A DNA stretch of 64,000 nucleotides from Atopobium sp. oral taxon 416 (GTDB taxonomy: Bacteria; Actinomycetota; Coriobacteriia; Coriobacteriales; Atopobiaceae): NCBI RefSeq assembly GCF_018128285.1, contig NZ_CP072380.1, forward strand, positions 992,001-1,056,000, written 5' to 3'. Below are positions 53,253 to 62,830 of the stretch, one piece after another (within the stretch, counting starts at the first letter, position 1; each line of letters starts with the position of its first letter). A model generated the notes under the pieces. That model saw only the letters and a list, made by a program, of their open reading frames with translations. It was not told the origin of the DNA and did not search any database. Position numbers and translations under genes: made by a program.

Positions 53253-54237
53253 CTCACTTCTTGTGGGGGTGCTGATCGCCGCCTTCCTCTTCGAGTTGAT
53301 CAACGGGTTCCACGATGCGGCCAATGCAATCGCTACGACCGTCTACACCCGTGCCTTACCGCCCAGAGCCGCGATCATCATGTCCGCGTGCATGAACTTT
53401 TTGGGCGCCCTCACGCACGAGAGTGTGGCTATGACCATCGCCGAGGGCATCGTCTCGATCACGCCGGATCTCTACGTGATCTTCTCTGCGCTCGTGGGCG
53501 CAATCATTTGGGACCTGTTCACCTGGTGGAAGGCGGTCCCTTCCAGCTCCTCCCACGCGCTGATCGGCAGCCTCATCGGCGCCACAATCGTCTATACGCA
53601 CTCGCTCGGCTACGTGCAGTGGGACGGGGTCTTAAATAAGGTCATCATCCCGCTCTTCACTTCACCGCTGATTGGCTTTGCGCTTGGCTTTACACTCATG
53701 CGCTTCATCTTTGAGCTCTTTGCGAGCTGGACACCGCATCGCGCGAACACCTTGTTCCATCGGCTGCAGATCGTCTCTTCGATGTTTATGGCGTACAGCC
53801 ACGGCTCCAACGACGCCCAAAAAACGATGGGCATCATCACGATCGCCCTGGTCTCTCAGGGGCTCGTCGCAGCTGGTACCGGCATTCCTCTGTGGGTCAA
53901 GATCTTTTGCGCGACGACAATGGCAATCGGCACCTCCGTTGGCGGCCAGCGCATCATGAAGACTGTTGGATCCGGCGTCACCAAGCTGGAACCGGTCATG
54001 GGCTTTGTCTCTGAGACTTCCTCCGCCATTGCGATTCAGATCATGACGGCAATCGGTGCGCCGGTCTCCACCACCCAGGTCATCACCACCGCAATCATGG
54101 GCTCCGGTTCCGCGAAGGGACTGCGTAAGGTCCACTGGGGCGTCGCAGCCGACATCGTGCAAGCATGGTTTGTAACCCTGCCGGTTACGATCGTCTTAGG
54201 CGGCTTGGTCTGCTGGATTATCGGAATGATCGTATAG
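53245..54237 (+). CDS. pit: Pit-family inorganic phosphate transporter
   Basis: Low-affinity phosphate/cation symporter, 330 residues, about ten helices. Both inverted signature repeats are present: GFHDAANAIATTVYTRAL near the N-terminus and AYSHGSNDAQKTMGIITIAL in the second half, each with the GxNDxxNxI-like core, plus KAVPSSSSHALIGSLIGA and GAPVSTTQVITTAIMGSG. The start overlaps DUF47, giving a two-gene operon. The promoter region upstream carries the IS1634 insertion, which may have altered its expression. Confidence 0.95.
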   Translation: MLSSLLVGVLIAAFLFELINGFHDAANAIATTVYTRALPPRAAIIMSACMNFLGALTHESVAMTIAEGIVSITPDLYVIFSALVGAIIWDLFTWWKAVPSSSSHALIGSLIGATIVYTHSLGYVQWDGVLNKVIIPLFTSPLIGFALGFTLMRFIFELFASWTPHRANTLFHRLQIVSSMFMAYSHGSNDAQKTMGIITIALVSQGLVAAGTGIPLWVKIFCATTMAIGTSVGGQRIMKTVGSGVTKLEPVMGFVSETSSAIAIQIMTAIGAPVSTTQVITTAIMGSGSAKGLRKVHWGVAADIVQAWFVTLPVTIVLGGLVCWIIGMIV

Positions 54238-54255
54238 AGGGTAGGGTGTTTCTTC

Positions 54256-55560
54256 GTGTCAGAGACTGACTATCTCACTGCCTCACAAGGGTTATACACA
54301 TTTATCGAGGAAGTCCCTCGTGTACCTTCTTCACGGTAGCAGCGCTCCGCAAGCGGCTTGAGGCTGTTGTTGGGACAACCTATCTGCCGGAAGGTGATTC
54401 CTGGAAGATGGAGCCAGGACAGCGCTACTACGCCATCTGCAATAACTCGTCCCTGATCACCTGGAAGGTAGGGGATAAGCTTGATTCCTATCACTTCCAG
54501 CTCACCACCTCCTATGTGGATCCCCCGACCTACAAGCTGAAGAGCGTGCCGGAGCTTCAAGGCCCTGACAGTTATGATACCGAAGCCTAGGACGGCATGA
54601 TGGACTATATCTGGTTTGATCGTCCGCTGAGCCTGGCAGGCGAGGTGTACATGCGTACCCCCCAAAGGGACTTGAGGAGAAGCCCGTCTCCTTTGATAAG
54701 AATCTCTTGACCATCCCGAGCCTCGCAATTCATATGAACCGTGAGGTCAATGAATCCTTTGGGCCAGACCGAACAGTCGATCTCTGCCCTTTGTTCTCTG
54801 CAGGGGAACCTAAACAGGGACCTCTCGACAAATTGATCGCCGAGGAGCTCAGCTGTGAGCTGGATGCAATCCTCGCGCGTGACCTCTACCTCGTCAACCG
54901 TCAAAAGCCGACAGTGTGGGGTGCAGTCCAGGAGTTTGTGAGCGCACCGCACCTGGACGATCTGCAGTCCGCCTATGCGGGTTTGCAAGCCTTCCTGGGA
55001 TCGGATAACGAGCACGGCGTGTCCGTCTATGTCTGCTTTGATAACGAAGAAGTGGGCTCAAGCACCAAACAGGGAGCGCTTTTCGCCTTCCTGCATGACA
55101 CCTTGGTACGCATCAACAAGACACTCGGCAAAACCGAGGAGAAAGTACTACCGCTCGGCGGCGCAGTCTTTCCTCGTAAGTTCTGTGGCAATCCCCATGC
55201 CAAGCATCCCAACCACCCTGAGGTGGCAGATGCCACCAACACCTGCATCCCCCAACAAGGGCCTGGTGATCAAAGAGGCGGCCAACCAGCTCTATACGGC
55301 CGACGCGTTCAGCCGGGCAGTGCTGAGTGAGATACTCAACCGCAACGACGTCCCCTATCAGACCTTTGCGAACCGCTCCGATATGCGGAGAGGCTCCACA
55401 CTTGGCAACCTGAACAACGTGCAGGTCTCCGTCCACGCGGTGGATGTAGGCGCGCAGTTTGCGGTGCGCTCCGCCTATGAGATAGCAGGAGCCAAGAATA
55501 CCTGTCTGGGCGTTGAGACACTCAAAGTCTTCCATCAGATCACACTTCAGATTACCGGAG
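54256..55560 (+). pseudogene. M18 aspartyl aminopeptidase, frameshifted
   Basis: Zinc aminopeptidase of family M18 in fragments. The start GTG 54256 gives DYLTASQGLYTFIEE, then a frame change before CTFFTVAALRKRLEAV. It goes on with WKMEPGQRYYAICNNSSLITWKVG, then HFQLTTSYVDPPTYKLKSVPE where the first zinc ligand (His of SHxDSP) is altered to SY, a TAG at 54588, MDYIWFDRPLSLAGEV, a further shift, then TIPSLAIHMNREVNES, FDNEEVGSSTKQGA (catalytic Glu-Glu) and, after another shift, TADAFSRAVLSEIL with NRSDMRRGSTLG and EIAGAKNT. At least three frame changes and one stop: inactive. Confidence 0.85.
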
Positions 55561-55745
55561 TCGATCGGCTTCATCCGCATAAATCCTCTGTGAATATCCG
55601 CACTGTCTCAAACCTAAGGACTGTAATGGACGTGAGAGAGACAGCATCCAGGTTATTGGGGTTTGTATGCTGAAGTGACACCGGAGCTCTCAGTGTGGCA
55701 TCCTTGTGCCATACCAAAAAGGGCTGATAAGGGAGAACTATAACT

Positions 55746-55892
55746 ATGAGTTCAATGAGTGTCGTCGTTATTATCTTCGCTGTGGTGATCGGCTGTGCGA
55801 TCGGAATAGGGGTCTCCGCTATCTCTGACAGACGACGAGCTCGCAAAGAGCATCGATCGCACGATAAGGACTCTGATTTTATGGATTGGTAG
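55746..55892 (+). CDS. Small single-helix membrane protein (48 aa)
   Basis: An AGGGAGA ribosome site precedes ATG 55746. The protein begins MSSMSVVVIIFAVVIGCAIG, one hydrophobic helix (about 5-25), then a very basic stretch SDRRRARKEHRSH and an acidic end DKDSDFMDW. It lies directly upstream of feoAB on the same strand, 145 bp away. FeoB operons often hold a small membrane helper, but the cysteine-rich type is not seen here, so any link is only positional. Unknown function. Confidence 0.5.
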   Translation: MSSMSVVVIIFAVVIGCAIGIGVSAISDRRRARKEHRSHDKDSDFMDW

Positions 55893-56037
55893 ATATTCGG
55901 CCTGTGCATCAGAAATCTGAAAACGAGGGCATTGCACTAAATTAAGTGTTATAGGATAAAAACATATGAGAGAGGTATGGTAACCTTCTTTTTGTAGTGA
56001 GAGGCTACCGAAAACAACATATTGAAGGTTGATGAGC

Positions 56038-58473
56038 ATGAGTCAACACCAGACGCCGTCTGTAAAGGGAACAGATGACCAAATGACCGTGCGGGATCTC
56101 GAAATCGGAGAGACCGCGCAGATTGATACGGTCGGTGGAACGGGTGCGCTGAGACAGCATTTTCTGGACATGGGTGTCATCCCCGGAGCGGACATCACAC
56201 TGATCAAGTACGCTCCGATGAGCGATCCGATGGAATTCACCATCAGCGGCTATGAGCTGTCGCTTCGTCTAGCGGATGCAGCAAAGATCACCTGCCACCT
56301 GGTCACCCGCAAAGAAGCGAAACAGGCTCAGGATGCGGTACAGGCGCAGGCTGACAGCCTGATGGAGGCGCCGCAGGTAAGGCACCCCGGCCTCGGTGAG
56401 GAATCTGAGGGCGCCTATATCGATGCCCGTACGAAGGACCACTCACATCCGCTTCCGGACGATGCCACCTTAAGTTTCGCGCTTGCCGGCAACGAGAACT
56501 GCGGAAAGACAACGCTCTTCAACAAGCTGACCGGCGCCAACCAACACGTCGGCAACTTTCCGGGCGTCACGGTGGATCGTAAGGAAGGCTCCATTCTGGG
56601 GCATCCCAACACGAAGGTCACCGACCTGCCAGGCATCTATTCGATGAGTCCGTATTCTTCAGAGGAGTTGGTCTCCCGGCAGTTCATCCTGCAGGAGCAT
56701 CCCGCAATCATTGATATTGTCGATGCCACCAACATCGAGCGTAACCTCTATCTGACGATGCAGCTGATGGAGTTGAACCGCCCGATGGTATTGGCGCTCA
56801 ACATGATGGACGAAGTCCAGAACAACGGCGGTTCCATTGACGTGAACCGTATGGAGGATATCTTAGGCCTCCCGGTCGTCCCGATTGCCGCAGTCAACGG
56901 TGAGGGTGTCGACGAGCTCGTCGAGCACGCGGTCCACGTCGCCCACTATCAGGAGCTTCCGGGCAGACAGGACTTCTGCGATGAGAACGACCACGGCGGC
57001 GCGGTACACCGCTGCCTGCATGCCGTCATGCACCTGATCGAGGATCACGCGAAGCGTGCGGATATCCCGCTGCGCTTTGCCGCCACGAAACTGGTCGAGG
57101 GTGACAAGCGCGTCCAGGATGCGCTCAAGCTCGACCAAAATGAACTCGATGCGGTAGAGCACATTGTGCACCAGATGGAAAAGGAACGCGGGCTCGACCG
57201 TGCTGCAGCAATCGCAGATATGCGCTTTACCTTCATCCACAAAGTGGTCTCCGCCTGTGTGATCAAGCCGCTGGAGAGCAAAGAGACGATCCGCAGCCGC
57301 AAGATCGATGCGGTGCTGACTGGTAAATACTCCGCAATCCCCATGTTTATCTTGATCATGGCGGCGATCTTTATCCTCACCTTCAATGTGATCGGTCCGT
57401 TCTTTGGGGACCTGATCACGATGTTCGTTGATTGGGTGACGGGTATCGTAGATGGGGCGCTGACGGCCGGCAATGCCAGCCTGGTCATCCATTCCCTGAT
57501 CGTCGACGGCGTCTTTAACGCAGTCGGTACGGTGCTCCCGATTCTGCCAAACATCGTGGGCATGTACTTCTTCCTGTCACTTTTGGAGGATACCGGCTAT
57601 ATGGCTCGTGTCGCCTTTGTGATGGACAAACTGTTGCGTAAGATAGGACTCTCCGGCCGCTCCATCGTCCCGATGCTGATGGGCTTTGGCTGCTCGGTGC
57701 CGGCAGTTATGGCTACGAGAACGCTACCTTCTGAGCGTGACCGTAAACTCACCGTCGCATTGATTCCGTTCATGAGCTGCTCGACCAAGCTGACGATCTA
57801 CGGCTTCTTCACCGCAGCCTTCTTCCCTGGGCAGGGCGGTCTGATCATGATCTGCCTTTACCTGTTGGGCATCCTGATAGCTATTCTGTTCGGTCGTATC
57901 GCGCACCTGACCGTCGCGAAAGGCGAGGCGGTTCCGTTCGTAATGGAGCTGCCGAACTACCGTATGCCAGGCTTGCGAAGCGTTGGTCAGCTGCTGTGGG
58001 AGAAGACCAAGGACTTCCTAACCCGTGCCTTCACCACGGTCTTTGCTGCTGCCGTTATCATCTGGTTGCTGCAGACCTTCAGCCCGACCTTTGATATGGT
58101 CACCGATCCTGCTGACTCAATGCTTGCAGCCGTTGCAACCTGGATCAGCCCGATCTTCCGTCCACTCGGCTTCGGCGATTGGCGTATCACCACAGCTCTT
58201 ATCGCTGGCTTCATGGCAAAAGAGGTTGTCGTCGCAACCCTGTCTGTGCTGTTTGGTTCCATGGCAGAGCTCACTGTAGCCCTTACACCGCTGGCGGTTA
58301 TTACGCTGCTGGTTTTCTGCCTGCTCTATACGCCCTGCGTCGCGGCAATCTCCGCAATCCAGCGTGAGCTCGGCGGCAAGTGGGCCTGGGGTATCGTTGC
58401 CTTCCAGTGCATCGTGGCCTATGTGGTCGCACTTCTCGTCCACAGCGTCGGCTTGCTCTTAGGATTTGTATAA
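56038..58473 (+). CDS. feoB: Ferrous iron transporter, FeoA-FeoB fusion
   Basis: GTPase-linked ferrous iron uptake protein of the inner membrane, 811 residues from ATG 56038 (AAGG nine bases upstream; ATG 56032 and TTG 56029 are close alternatives). An SH3-like FeoA domain comes first (TVRDLEIGETAQIDTVGG, LDMGVIPGADITLIKY, about 15-90), joined by an acidic linker to FeoB: G1 AGNENCGKTTLFNKL, GNFPGVTVDRKEG, G3 DLPGIYSMSPYSSEE, G4 LNMMDE, then the helical domain and about eight to nine helices with the gate motifs MGFGCSVPAVMATRTL and PFMSCSTKLTIY. Fused FeoAB proteins are known but less common than separate genes. No Fur/DtxR box was clear upstream. Confidence 0.96.
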   Translation: MSQHQTPSVKGTDDQMTVRDLEIGETAQIDTVGGTGALRQHFLDMGVIPGADITLIKYAPMSDPMEFTISGYELSLRLADAAKITCHLVTRKEAKQAQDAVQAQADSLMEAPQVRHPGLGEESEGAYIDARTKDHSHPLPDDATLSFALAGNENCGKTTLFNKLTGANQHVGNFPGVTVDRKEGSILGHPNTKVTDLPGIYSMSPYSSEELVSRQFILQEHPAIIDIVDATNIERNLYLTMQLMELNRPMVLALNMMDEVQNNGGSIDVNRMEDILGLPVVPIAAVNGEGVDELVEHAVHVAHYQELPGRQDFCDENDHGGAVHRCLHAVMHLIEDHAKRADIPLRFAATKLVEGDKRVQDALKLDQNELDAVEHIVHQMEKERGLDRAAAIADMRFTFIHKVVSACVIKPLESKETIRSRKIDAVLTGKYSAIPMFILIMAAIFILTFNVIGPFFGDLITMFVDWVTGIVDGALTAGNASLVIHSLIVDGVFNAVGTVLPILPNIVGMYFFLSLLEDTGYMARVAFVMDKLLRKIGLSGRSIVPMLMGFGCSVPAVMATRTLPSERDRKLTVALIPFMSCSTKLTIYGFFTAAFFPGQGGLIMICLYLLGILIAILFGRIAHLTVAKGEAVPFVMELPNYRMPGLRSVGQLLWEKTKDFLTRAFTTVFAAAVIIWLLQTFSPTFDMVTDPADSMLAAVATWISPIFRPLGFGDWRITTALIAGFMAKEVVVATLSVLFGSMAELTVALTPLAVITLLVFCLLYTPCVAAISAIQRELGGKWAWGIVAFQCIVAYVVALLVHSVGLLLGFV

Positions 58474-58589
58474 CATTTTGAGTGGTAGGTACCATCAATA
58501 GTCTTGCGCACTTTCAGTCAGCCTGCCCATCACCCGTTAGGTGTGATTGAGTATCTCTTACGCTTCTTGGAGTAGGAGCAGCGCAGGCA

Positions 58590-58935
58590 TCGTATAATCC
58601 ACTCAGATTGCGGCTGCCACTATCGCTAGCCAGAAGTGGATATCTATCTGCGAAGAGGTAGGCATCGAGAGGTCGATGTCGCGCAAGAGCTGTACTTTCG
58701 ACAACCAGTGCATCAGAAGGCTTTCCTCGGAGCTTCTGAAGACGGAGGTGTTCAGGAAGTGCAAGTGGGACGGCGTGACCCTTAAGGAGCTGGAGGAGCG
58801 CATCAACCACTACATCGTCTGGTACAACACAAAGAGGCGCAAGCGCTCACTCAAAGGAGTGAGCCCGATGGAGTTCAGGCAGAGCCTCGGCCTCGCACTG
58901 ACAGCTTAGGTTTGTAGGTGGAATGGTACGGAAAA
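58590..58935 (+). pseudogene. IS3-family C-terminal fragment
   Basis: Begins HSDCGCHYR (second catalytic Asp region), continues IERSMSRKSCTFDNQCIRR then LKTEVFRKCKWDGVTLKELEERINHYIVWYNT, and ends SPMEFRQSLGLALTA at 58909. The catalytic glutamate position is altered (CIRRLSSELL). The following GGAATGGTACGGAAAA and ACCACCCTCA is the element end, shared with 13394-13435. Upstream half of OrfB and all of OrfA are missing. Confidence 0.65.
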
Positions 58936-58981
58936 CCGCTACCACCCTCAATCGGTAAGTCTGGGGTTGACTTTAACAACT

Positions 58982-60060
58982 GGCCTGCAGCTGCCCTGTC
59001 ACGTCCTGCCGCGGGCATCCCGAAGGCCCGCCATGACCTTATAGGAGCATGGGCACTGCCAGCAGACCGGACTCTCCTGCTTCTAGCGCTTCTGTCAGTG
59101 TTGTGTCTAACCTGCCGATAGGATGCCCATGATGGATGGAGGGCTTGCATGTCTGGTTCCGGGACGCTCTGCGCTAGCGTCGACACACACAAGGACAACC
59201 ATGTACTGTGTGTGTTGGATGCCATGGGCAGAAGTGGCCTTCAGCGGAGAGTATCCGGCAGACAGGGCCGGATACGAATCGCTCGTAGAGGCGATTCGGG
59301 GATGCGGAATCGTGCAGTGTCGCTGTCATGGAGGTCCTGCGGCCCAAGCGAGACAAGAGGTGCAGCGGCTCCGGAGGAGATCCGCTCGAAGTACGGCAGG
59401 ATGGGAACTTCCGAAATGATGAGGTCGCTTGCCAGGAAGAGGCCAAAGGGTGCTGAGCTGGTTGTCGACTCACTGCTTATGCTCCAGGCGCTTGCGAAGA
59501 ACAAGGCAGACAAGCTGGAGGCACTCACAGTGGAGCTTGTGCAGGACAATGCGCCTGCCCTGCTAAAGGTAAGGGGGCTGCGGCTCGCTGCCCTCGGCAT
59601 TTACAGCGCTGCGCGCAGCGGCACCCATCGAGCGGCAAGCCTGTCAGATACCGACTCAACCGACAGGCTTTCCGGGCGCTGTATACCATCGCGCTCAGCT
59701 GCATGCGCTACGACAAACGGAGGCTGACCTACGTCTTCAAAAGGATAGCTAAAGGCACATCGAAGCGCGAGATCACAAGATGTTTGAAGAGATACATAGC
59801 TAGACAGGTCTTCCGTGCTCTTTTGAACCCGGGTGCCAAAAAGCACGAGTGCGAAGAGGGCCTTAAAGTCGAAACGGCTGTCGGCACACCTCACTTAGAG
59901 GGAGGCCGCTTTAAGGCTTTAACACCGAGCCCGTCAGGATCAACGAGATCGAGCGCGAAGCGAGGAAACACTGCGAGCTTTAGGACAGATACTCGATGCT
60001 CCTATCCGAAATATGCAAAAGACGTGAGATGACTCTTAATACACCATAGGGGCGTCCTTG
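58982..60060 (+). mobile_element. IS110-family element, copy B, left end truncated
   Basis: Nearly identical to copy A over the transposase region. Homology begins at GGCCTGCAGCTGCCC (58982), so about 140 bp of the non-coding end are missing next to the IS3 fragment. The right end GGGGCGTCCTTG (to 60060) matches copy A's end exactly. Confidence 0.78.
59149..60032 (+). pseudogene. IS110-family transposase, frameshifted, copy B
   Basis: Starts MSGSGTLCASVDTHKDNHVL. The same frame changes as in copy A are seen: to AEVAFSGEYPADRAGYESL, then to MRSLARKRPKGAELVVDSL, then to MRYDKRRLTYVFKR. In the track peptides from both copies only one or a few residues differ. It is therefore inactive as read, and the two copies derive from an already frameshifted parent, or the frame is corrected in translation. 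Confidence 0.8.
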
Positions 60061-60170
60061 GGGACACTACCGAGTTTCGTTGCCTTGCATCGTTGTCTTC
60101 CATCCGCATAGCGGGTGGATTTTCATGCCGAGCATTCCGCGCGGCACAGGCTAAAGCCTTTCATAAAAAA

Positions 60171-60200
60171 TGGGCCGGAGGATTGAGTTCCTCTGGCCCA
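60171..60200 (-). terminator. Intrinsic terminator of the amylase gene
   Basis: TGGGCCGGAGGA and TCCTCTGGCCCA pair around a six-base loop with one mismatch; six A precede it, giving a T-run on the minus strand. It lies 26 bp after the amylase stop. Confidence 0.8.
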
Positions 60201-60225
60201 CTACTCTATATGGTTCAGTGTGAGA

Positions 60226-61983
60226 TTATTTCTCGCAGAGCCAGTAGGCGGTGTCGTACGCGCCCAGATCAGAGCCACCACCGAAGTCGTGCTGCTCACC
60301 GGTGATCAGATTGGTTCCCTGCCCACATTGGGCGTTGAAGTCAAGGTGTGCCGGTTTTGAATCCGCGTTGATTGCGACGATGACACGGCCGCTCTCGCAA
60401 GCACGCTGGAAGACTAATTGTTTCGGCTGGCACAGGAGCTCGTGATAGTCTCCCTCGCATAGCGCTTCGGCTCCGGCGGTCGTGAGGCGGGCCTTGGTGA
60501 GAGTTTGGATCCAGTCGGTGAGGTCGTTCCACTCGGGCTTGTCAAGTGACGGACGCTGCTCGTGGTCGCCGAACTTCTTCTCGCCCTCGATGCCCCATTC
60601 GCTGCCGTAGTAGACCGCAGGCACGCCCGGCATGCCAAAGAGCAGGCCGTAGAGCGGCTTCAGCTGCTTCTTATCGTTCAGCGTTGAGGCGATACGGCTG
60701 GTGTCGTGGTTATCGAGGAAGTTGAACAGGTGCTTACCAGTGTATAGGTCCCACGGCTTGTCGCCACTCTGGCGCTCCAGACTGTAGGCGATCTCATGCA
60801 TGTTGGAGGAGTTCATTGAGCCCCACAGGCCTTTGTAGGCCTCGTAGTTGTAGACGGTGTCGCAGGCGTCGTCGCCCATCCACTGGTTGTAGTCACCGAA
60901 CATCGTTTCACCCATTAGTAGGAACTTCTGATGGCGTTTTTCAGTGAGTTGGTTGGCCGTCTGACGGAGATACTTCAGGTATCCCGGATCCAGGCAGTAA
61001 GCGACGTCCAGTCTCAGTCCGTCGATATCGAACTCCTTTTCCCATCGCAGGATTACATCGTTGAGGTAGTTGTTGAGCTCGAGGTTGTTGTGGTTGAGCT
61101 GCACAAGCTCACTGACGCCCTGCCAGGACTCGTAGCTGAAGCCGTCATTGTAAGGGGAGTTGCTGTTCCAGTCGATGTTGAACCAGCCGACGTACTTGCT
61201 GTCTTGTCTGTTCTTGATAACATCTTGGAAAGCCCAGAAGCCACGGCCGACGTGGTTGAGTACGGCGTCGAGAATGACCTTGATGCCCTGCTGGTGCGCG
61301 GCATCGACGACCGCCCTAAGGTCCTCATTGGTGCCCAAGCGGCTGTCAACCTTCGTATAGTCGCGGGTGTCATAGCCGTGTGAATCGCTCTCGAAAACTG
61401 GGTTCAGCATAATGCAGGTGGCGCCGAGTTTCTTGGCCTGGACGATCCAGCCGTCATCGATGATCTTCAAAAGACGGTGCGGATCGTCGTTGGTAGCACC
61501 TTCAGCGCTGCCGTCGTTTCTCCAAGGTGCGCCGGTGAGGCCCAACGGATAGATCTGATAGACCATTGAGCCGTCGTACCAGTTTGCCTCGGTGAGCCAA
61601 GGCTGCTCCACAGCAGGTGCAGGTTGCGGTTGTGGCTTGTCCTGCTGTTTGGGTTGAACTTCTTCTTGAGCGTTGCCTTCTTGCGCTTCAGGTTCCAGCG
61701 TGTTCGTGGACGCTTCGGTCTGCTCCTCCTGCTGTTCGACAGGTGCTGCTTCAAGTGCCGCAAAAGCCTGCTTAAGCTTCTCAAGCAGCCCCAAGGTCTG
61801 TGCAACCTTCAGGACATCGTCGATTCTCATCCAGGAGTCTCCCTGCTCAATCTGTGAGACGACCTCACTAGAGACGCCGCTCTCCTGAGCCACTTGGTCA
61901 ATTGATTTATGGGAGACTTCTCTCCACTGTTTCAGCGAGGTACCGATTTGGGCGGTGAAGTCGCTGTTCTTGTTCTCAGTCAT
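60226..61983 (-). CDS. GH13 alpha-amylase-family enzyme with N-terminal XRE DNA-binding domain
   Basis: 585-residue fusion. Residues about 8-72 form an XRE/Cro helix-turn-helix (IGTSLKQWREVSHKSIDQVA, SGVSSEVVSQIEQGDSWM); about 78-128 is a Glu/Gln/Pro-rich linker; from 130 on is a GH13 barrel. Catalytic residues are all present: nucleophile Asp326 in DGLRLDVAYC, acid/base Glu359 in LLMGETMF, and Asp427 in FLDNHDTSR; conserved regions VILDAVLNH and MPGVPAVYYGSEWG also match cyclomaltodextrinase/neopullulanase-like members. There is no signal peptide, so it acts in the cytosol on maltodextrins. Start ATG 61983, one uninterrupted frame. A palindrome pair upstream may be its own operator. A DNA-binding amylase is unusual. 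Confidence 0.9.
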   Translation of the reverse strand: MTENKNSDFTAQIGTSLKQWREVSHKSIDQVAQESGVSSEVVSQIEQGDSWMRIDDVLKVAQTLGLLEKLKQAFAALEAAPVEQQEEQTEASTNTLEPEAQEGNAQEEVQPKQQDKPQPQPAPAVEQPWLTEANWYDGSMVYQIYPLGLTGAPWRNDGSAEGATNDDPHRLLKIIDDGWIVQAKKLGATCIMLNPVFESDSHGYDTRDYTKVDSRLGTNEDLRAVVDAAHQQGIKVILDAVLNHVGRGFWAFQDVIKNRQDSKYVGWFNIDWNSNSPYNDGFSYESWQGVSELVQLNHNNLELNNYLNDVILRWEKEFDIDGLRLDVAYCLDPGYLKYLRQTANQLTEKRHQKFLLMGETMFGDYNQWMGDDACDTVYNYEAYKGLWGSMNSSNMHEIAYSLERQSGDKPWDLYTGKHLFNFLDNHDTSRIASTLNDKKQLKPLYGLLFGMPGVPAVYYGSEWGIEGEKKFGDHEQRPSLDKPEWNDLTDWIQTLTKARLTTAGAEALCEGDYHELLCQPKQLVFQRACESGRVIVAINADSKPAHLDFNAQCGQGTNLITGEQHDFGGGSDLGAYDTAYWLCEK

Positions 61984-62004
61984 TGTTCACCTCTGTCAAG
62001 GTAG

Positions 62005-62037
62005 TGTTCGTATAGAACATGTAACCAATCATTACAT
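62005..62037. promoter_or_regulatory. Paired palindromes upstream of the XRE-amylase gene
   Basis: TGTTC-GTATA-GAACA (62005-62019) and ATGTAA-CCAATCA-TTACAT (62019-62037) are two adjoining inverted repeats, 22-54 bp upstream of the start. Both suit a dimeric XRE regulator, possibly the encoded protein itself. Confidence 0.4.
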
Positions 62038-62068
62038 ATTTGGCCATCATATAGTTGCGATATTGATG

Positions 62069-62830
62069 CTATTTCAACGTGTGTGGGATAACTACCCTGG
62101 TCCCATTATGGGTGATTACGTCGACTTTCATCCCGTAGATATCGCGAATGGTTGCCTCGGTGATAACTGAGGAGTCGCCAACGGTCTTGATGCTCCCTTC
62201 CTTCATCAGGATAAACCGGTCACAATACTGGAGGGCTAAGTTGATGTCGTGCATCACGGCAAGTACGCCGATCCCGCGATCGTTCACCTCGTGGTGCACC
62301 AACTGCATGATCTCTTGCTGATTGTAGGGGTCTAGGTTGTTGGTCGGCTCATCCAAGAGAAGATAGTCGGTCTGCTGGACAAAGGCGCGTGCCAAGGTTG
62401 CGACTTGTCGTTCACCGCCGGAGAGCTCATCCATATAGGAGAGGGCATGGTGGGAGAGATTGAGCCGTGCCAGGATGTCTGCGACCGCATCGAAGTCTTC
62501 CTGTCGGGGAGCACTTTCAATGTAGGGTTTTCTGCCCATCAGCACTGCGTCGAAGACTGTAGTGTGGGTAGCCTCCTCACGCTGGGCGACCATGCAGATC
62601 TTTTTGGCGCGCAGGCCCCGCTCCATATGCGGCAAGTCTTCGCCGTCGAGTGTGATGGTGCCGGAAGCGGGATGCAGGATCCCCATGATCAGAGAGAGTA
62701 AGGTCGATTTCCCGCAGCCGTTTTTCCCCAACAGGGCCGTGAAGCAGGCAGGTTTCACAGAGAGTGAGACGTCATGTAACAGGGCATTGCCGTGGGGATA
62801 GGCAAAGTTGATGTGATCGAGCTCAAGCAT
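62069..62830 (-). CDS. Iron-chelate ABC transporter ATPase (FecE type)
   Basis: 253 residues from ATG 62830, which overlaps the permease stop by one base; a longer frame upstream lies inside the permease gene. Walker A is GKNGCGKST, the signature is LSGGERQVATLARAF, Walker B LLLDEPTNNLDP, and the switch histidine is in VMHDIN, the order of FecE/FhuC-like ATPases. It powers import of ferric siderophores, haem or cobalamin. It ends IYGMKVDVITHNGTRVVIP, typical of this subgroup. Operon partner of the permease and of a binding protein only partly inside the window. Confidence 0.94.
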   Translation of the reverse strand: MLELDHINFAYPHGNALLHDVSLSVKPACFTALLGKNGCGKSTLLSLIMGILHPASGTITLDGEDLPHMERGLRAKKICMVAQREEATHTTVFDAVLMGRKPYIESAPRQEDFDAVADILARLNLSHHALSYMDELSGGERQVATLARAFVQQTDYLLLDEPTNNLDPYNQQEIMQLVHHEVNDRGIGVLAVMHDINLALQYCDRFILMKEGSIKTVGDSSVITEATIRDIYGMKVDVITHNGTRVVIPHTLK

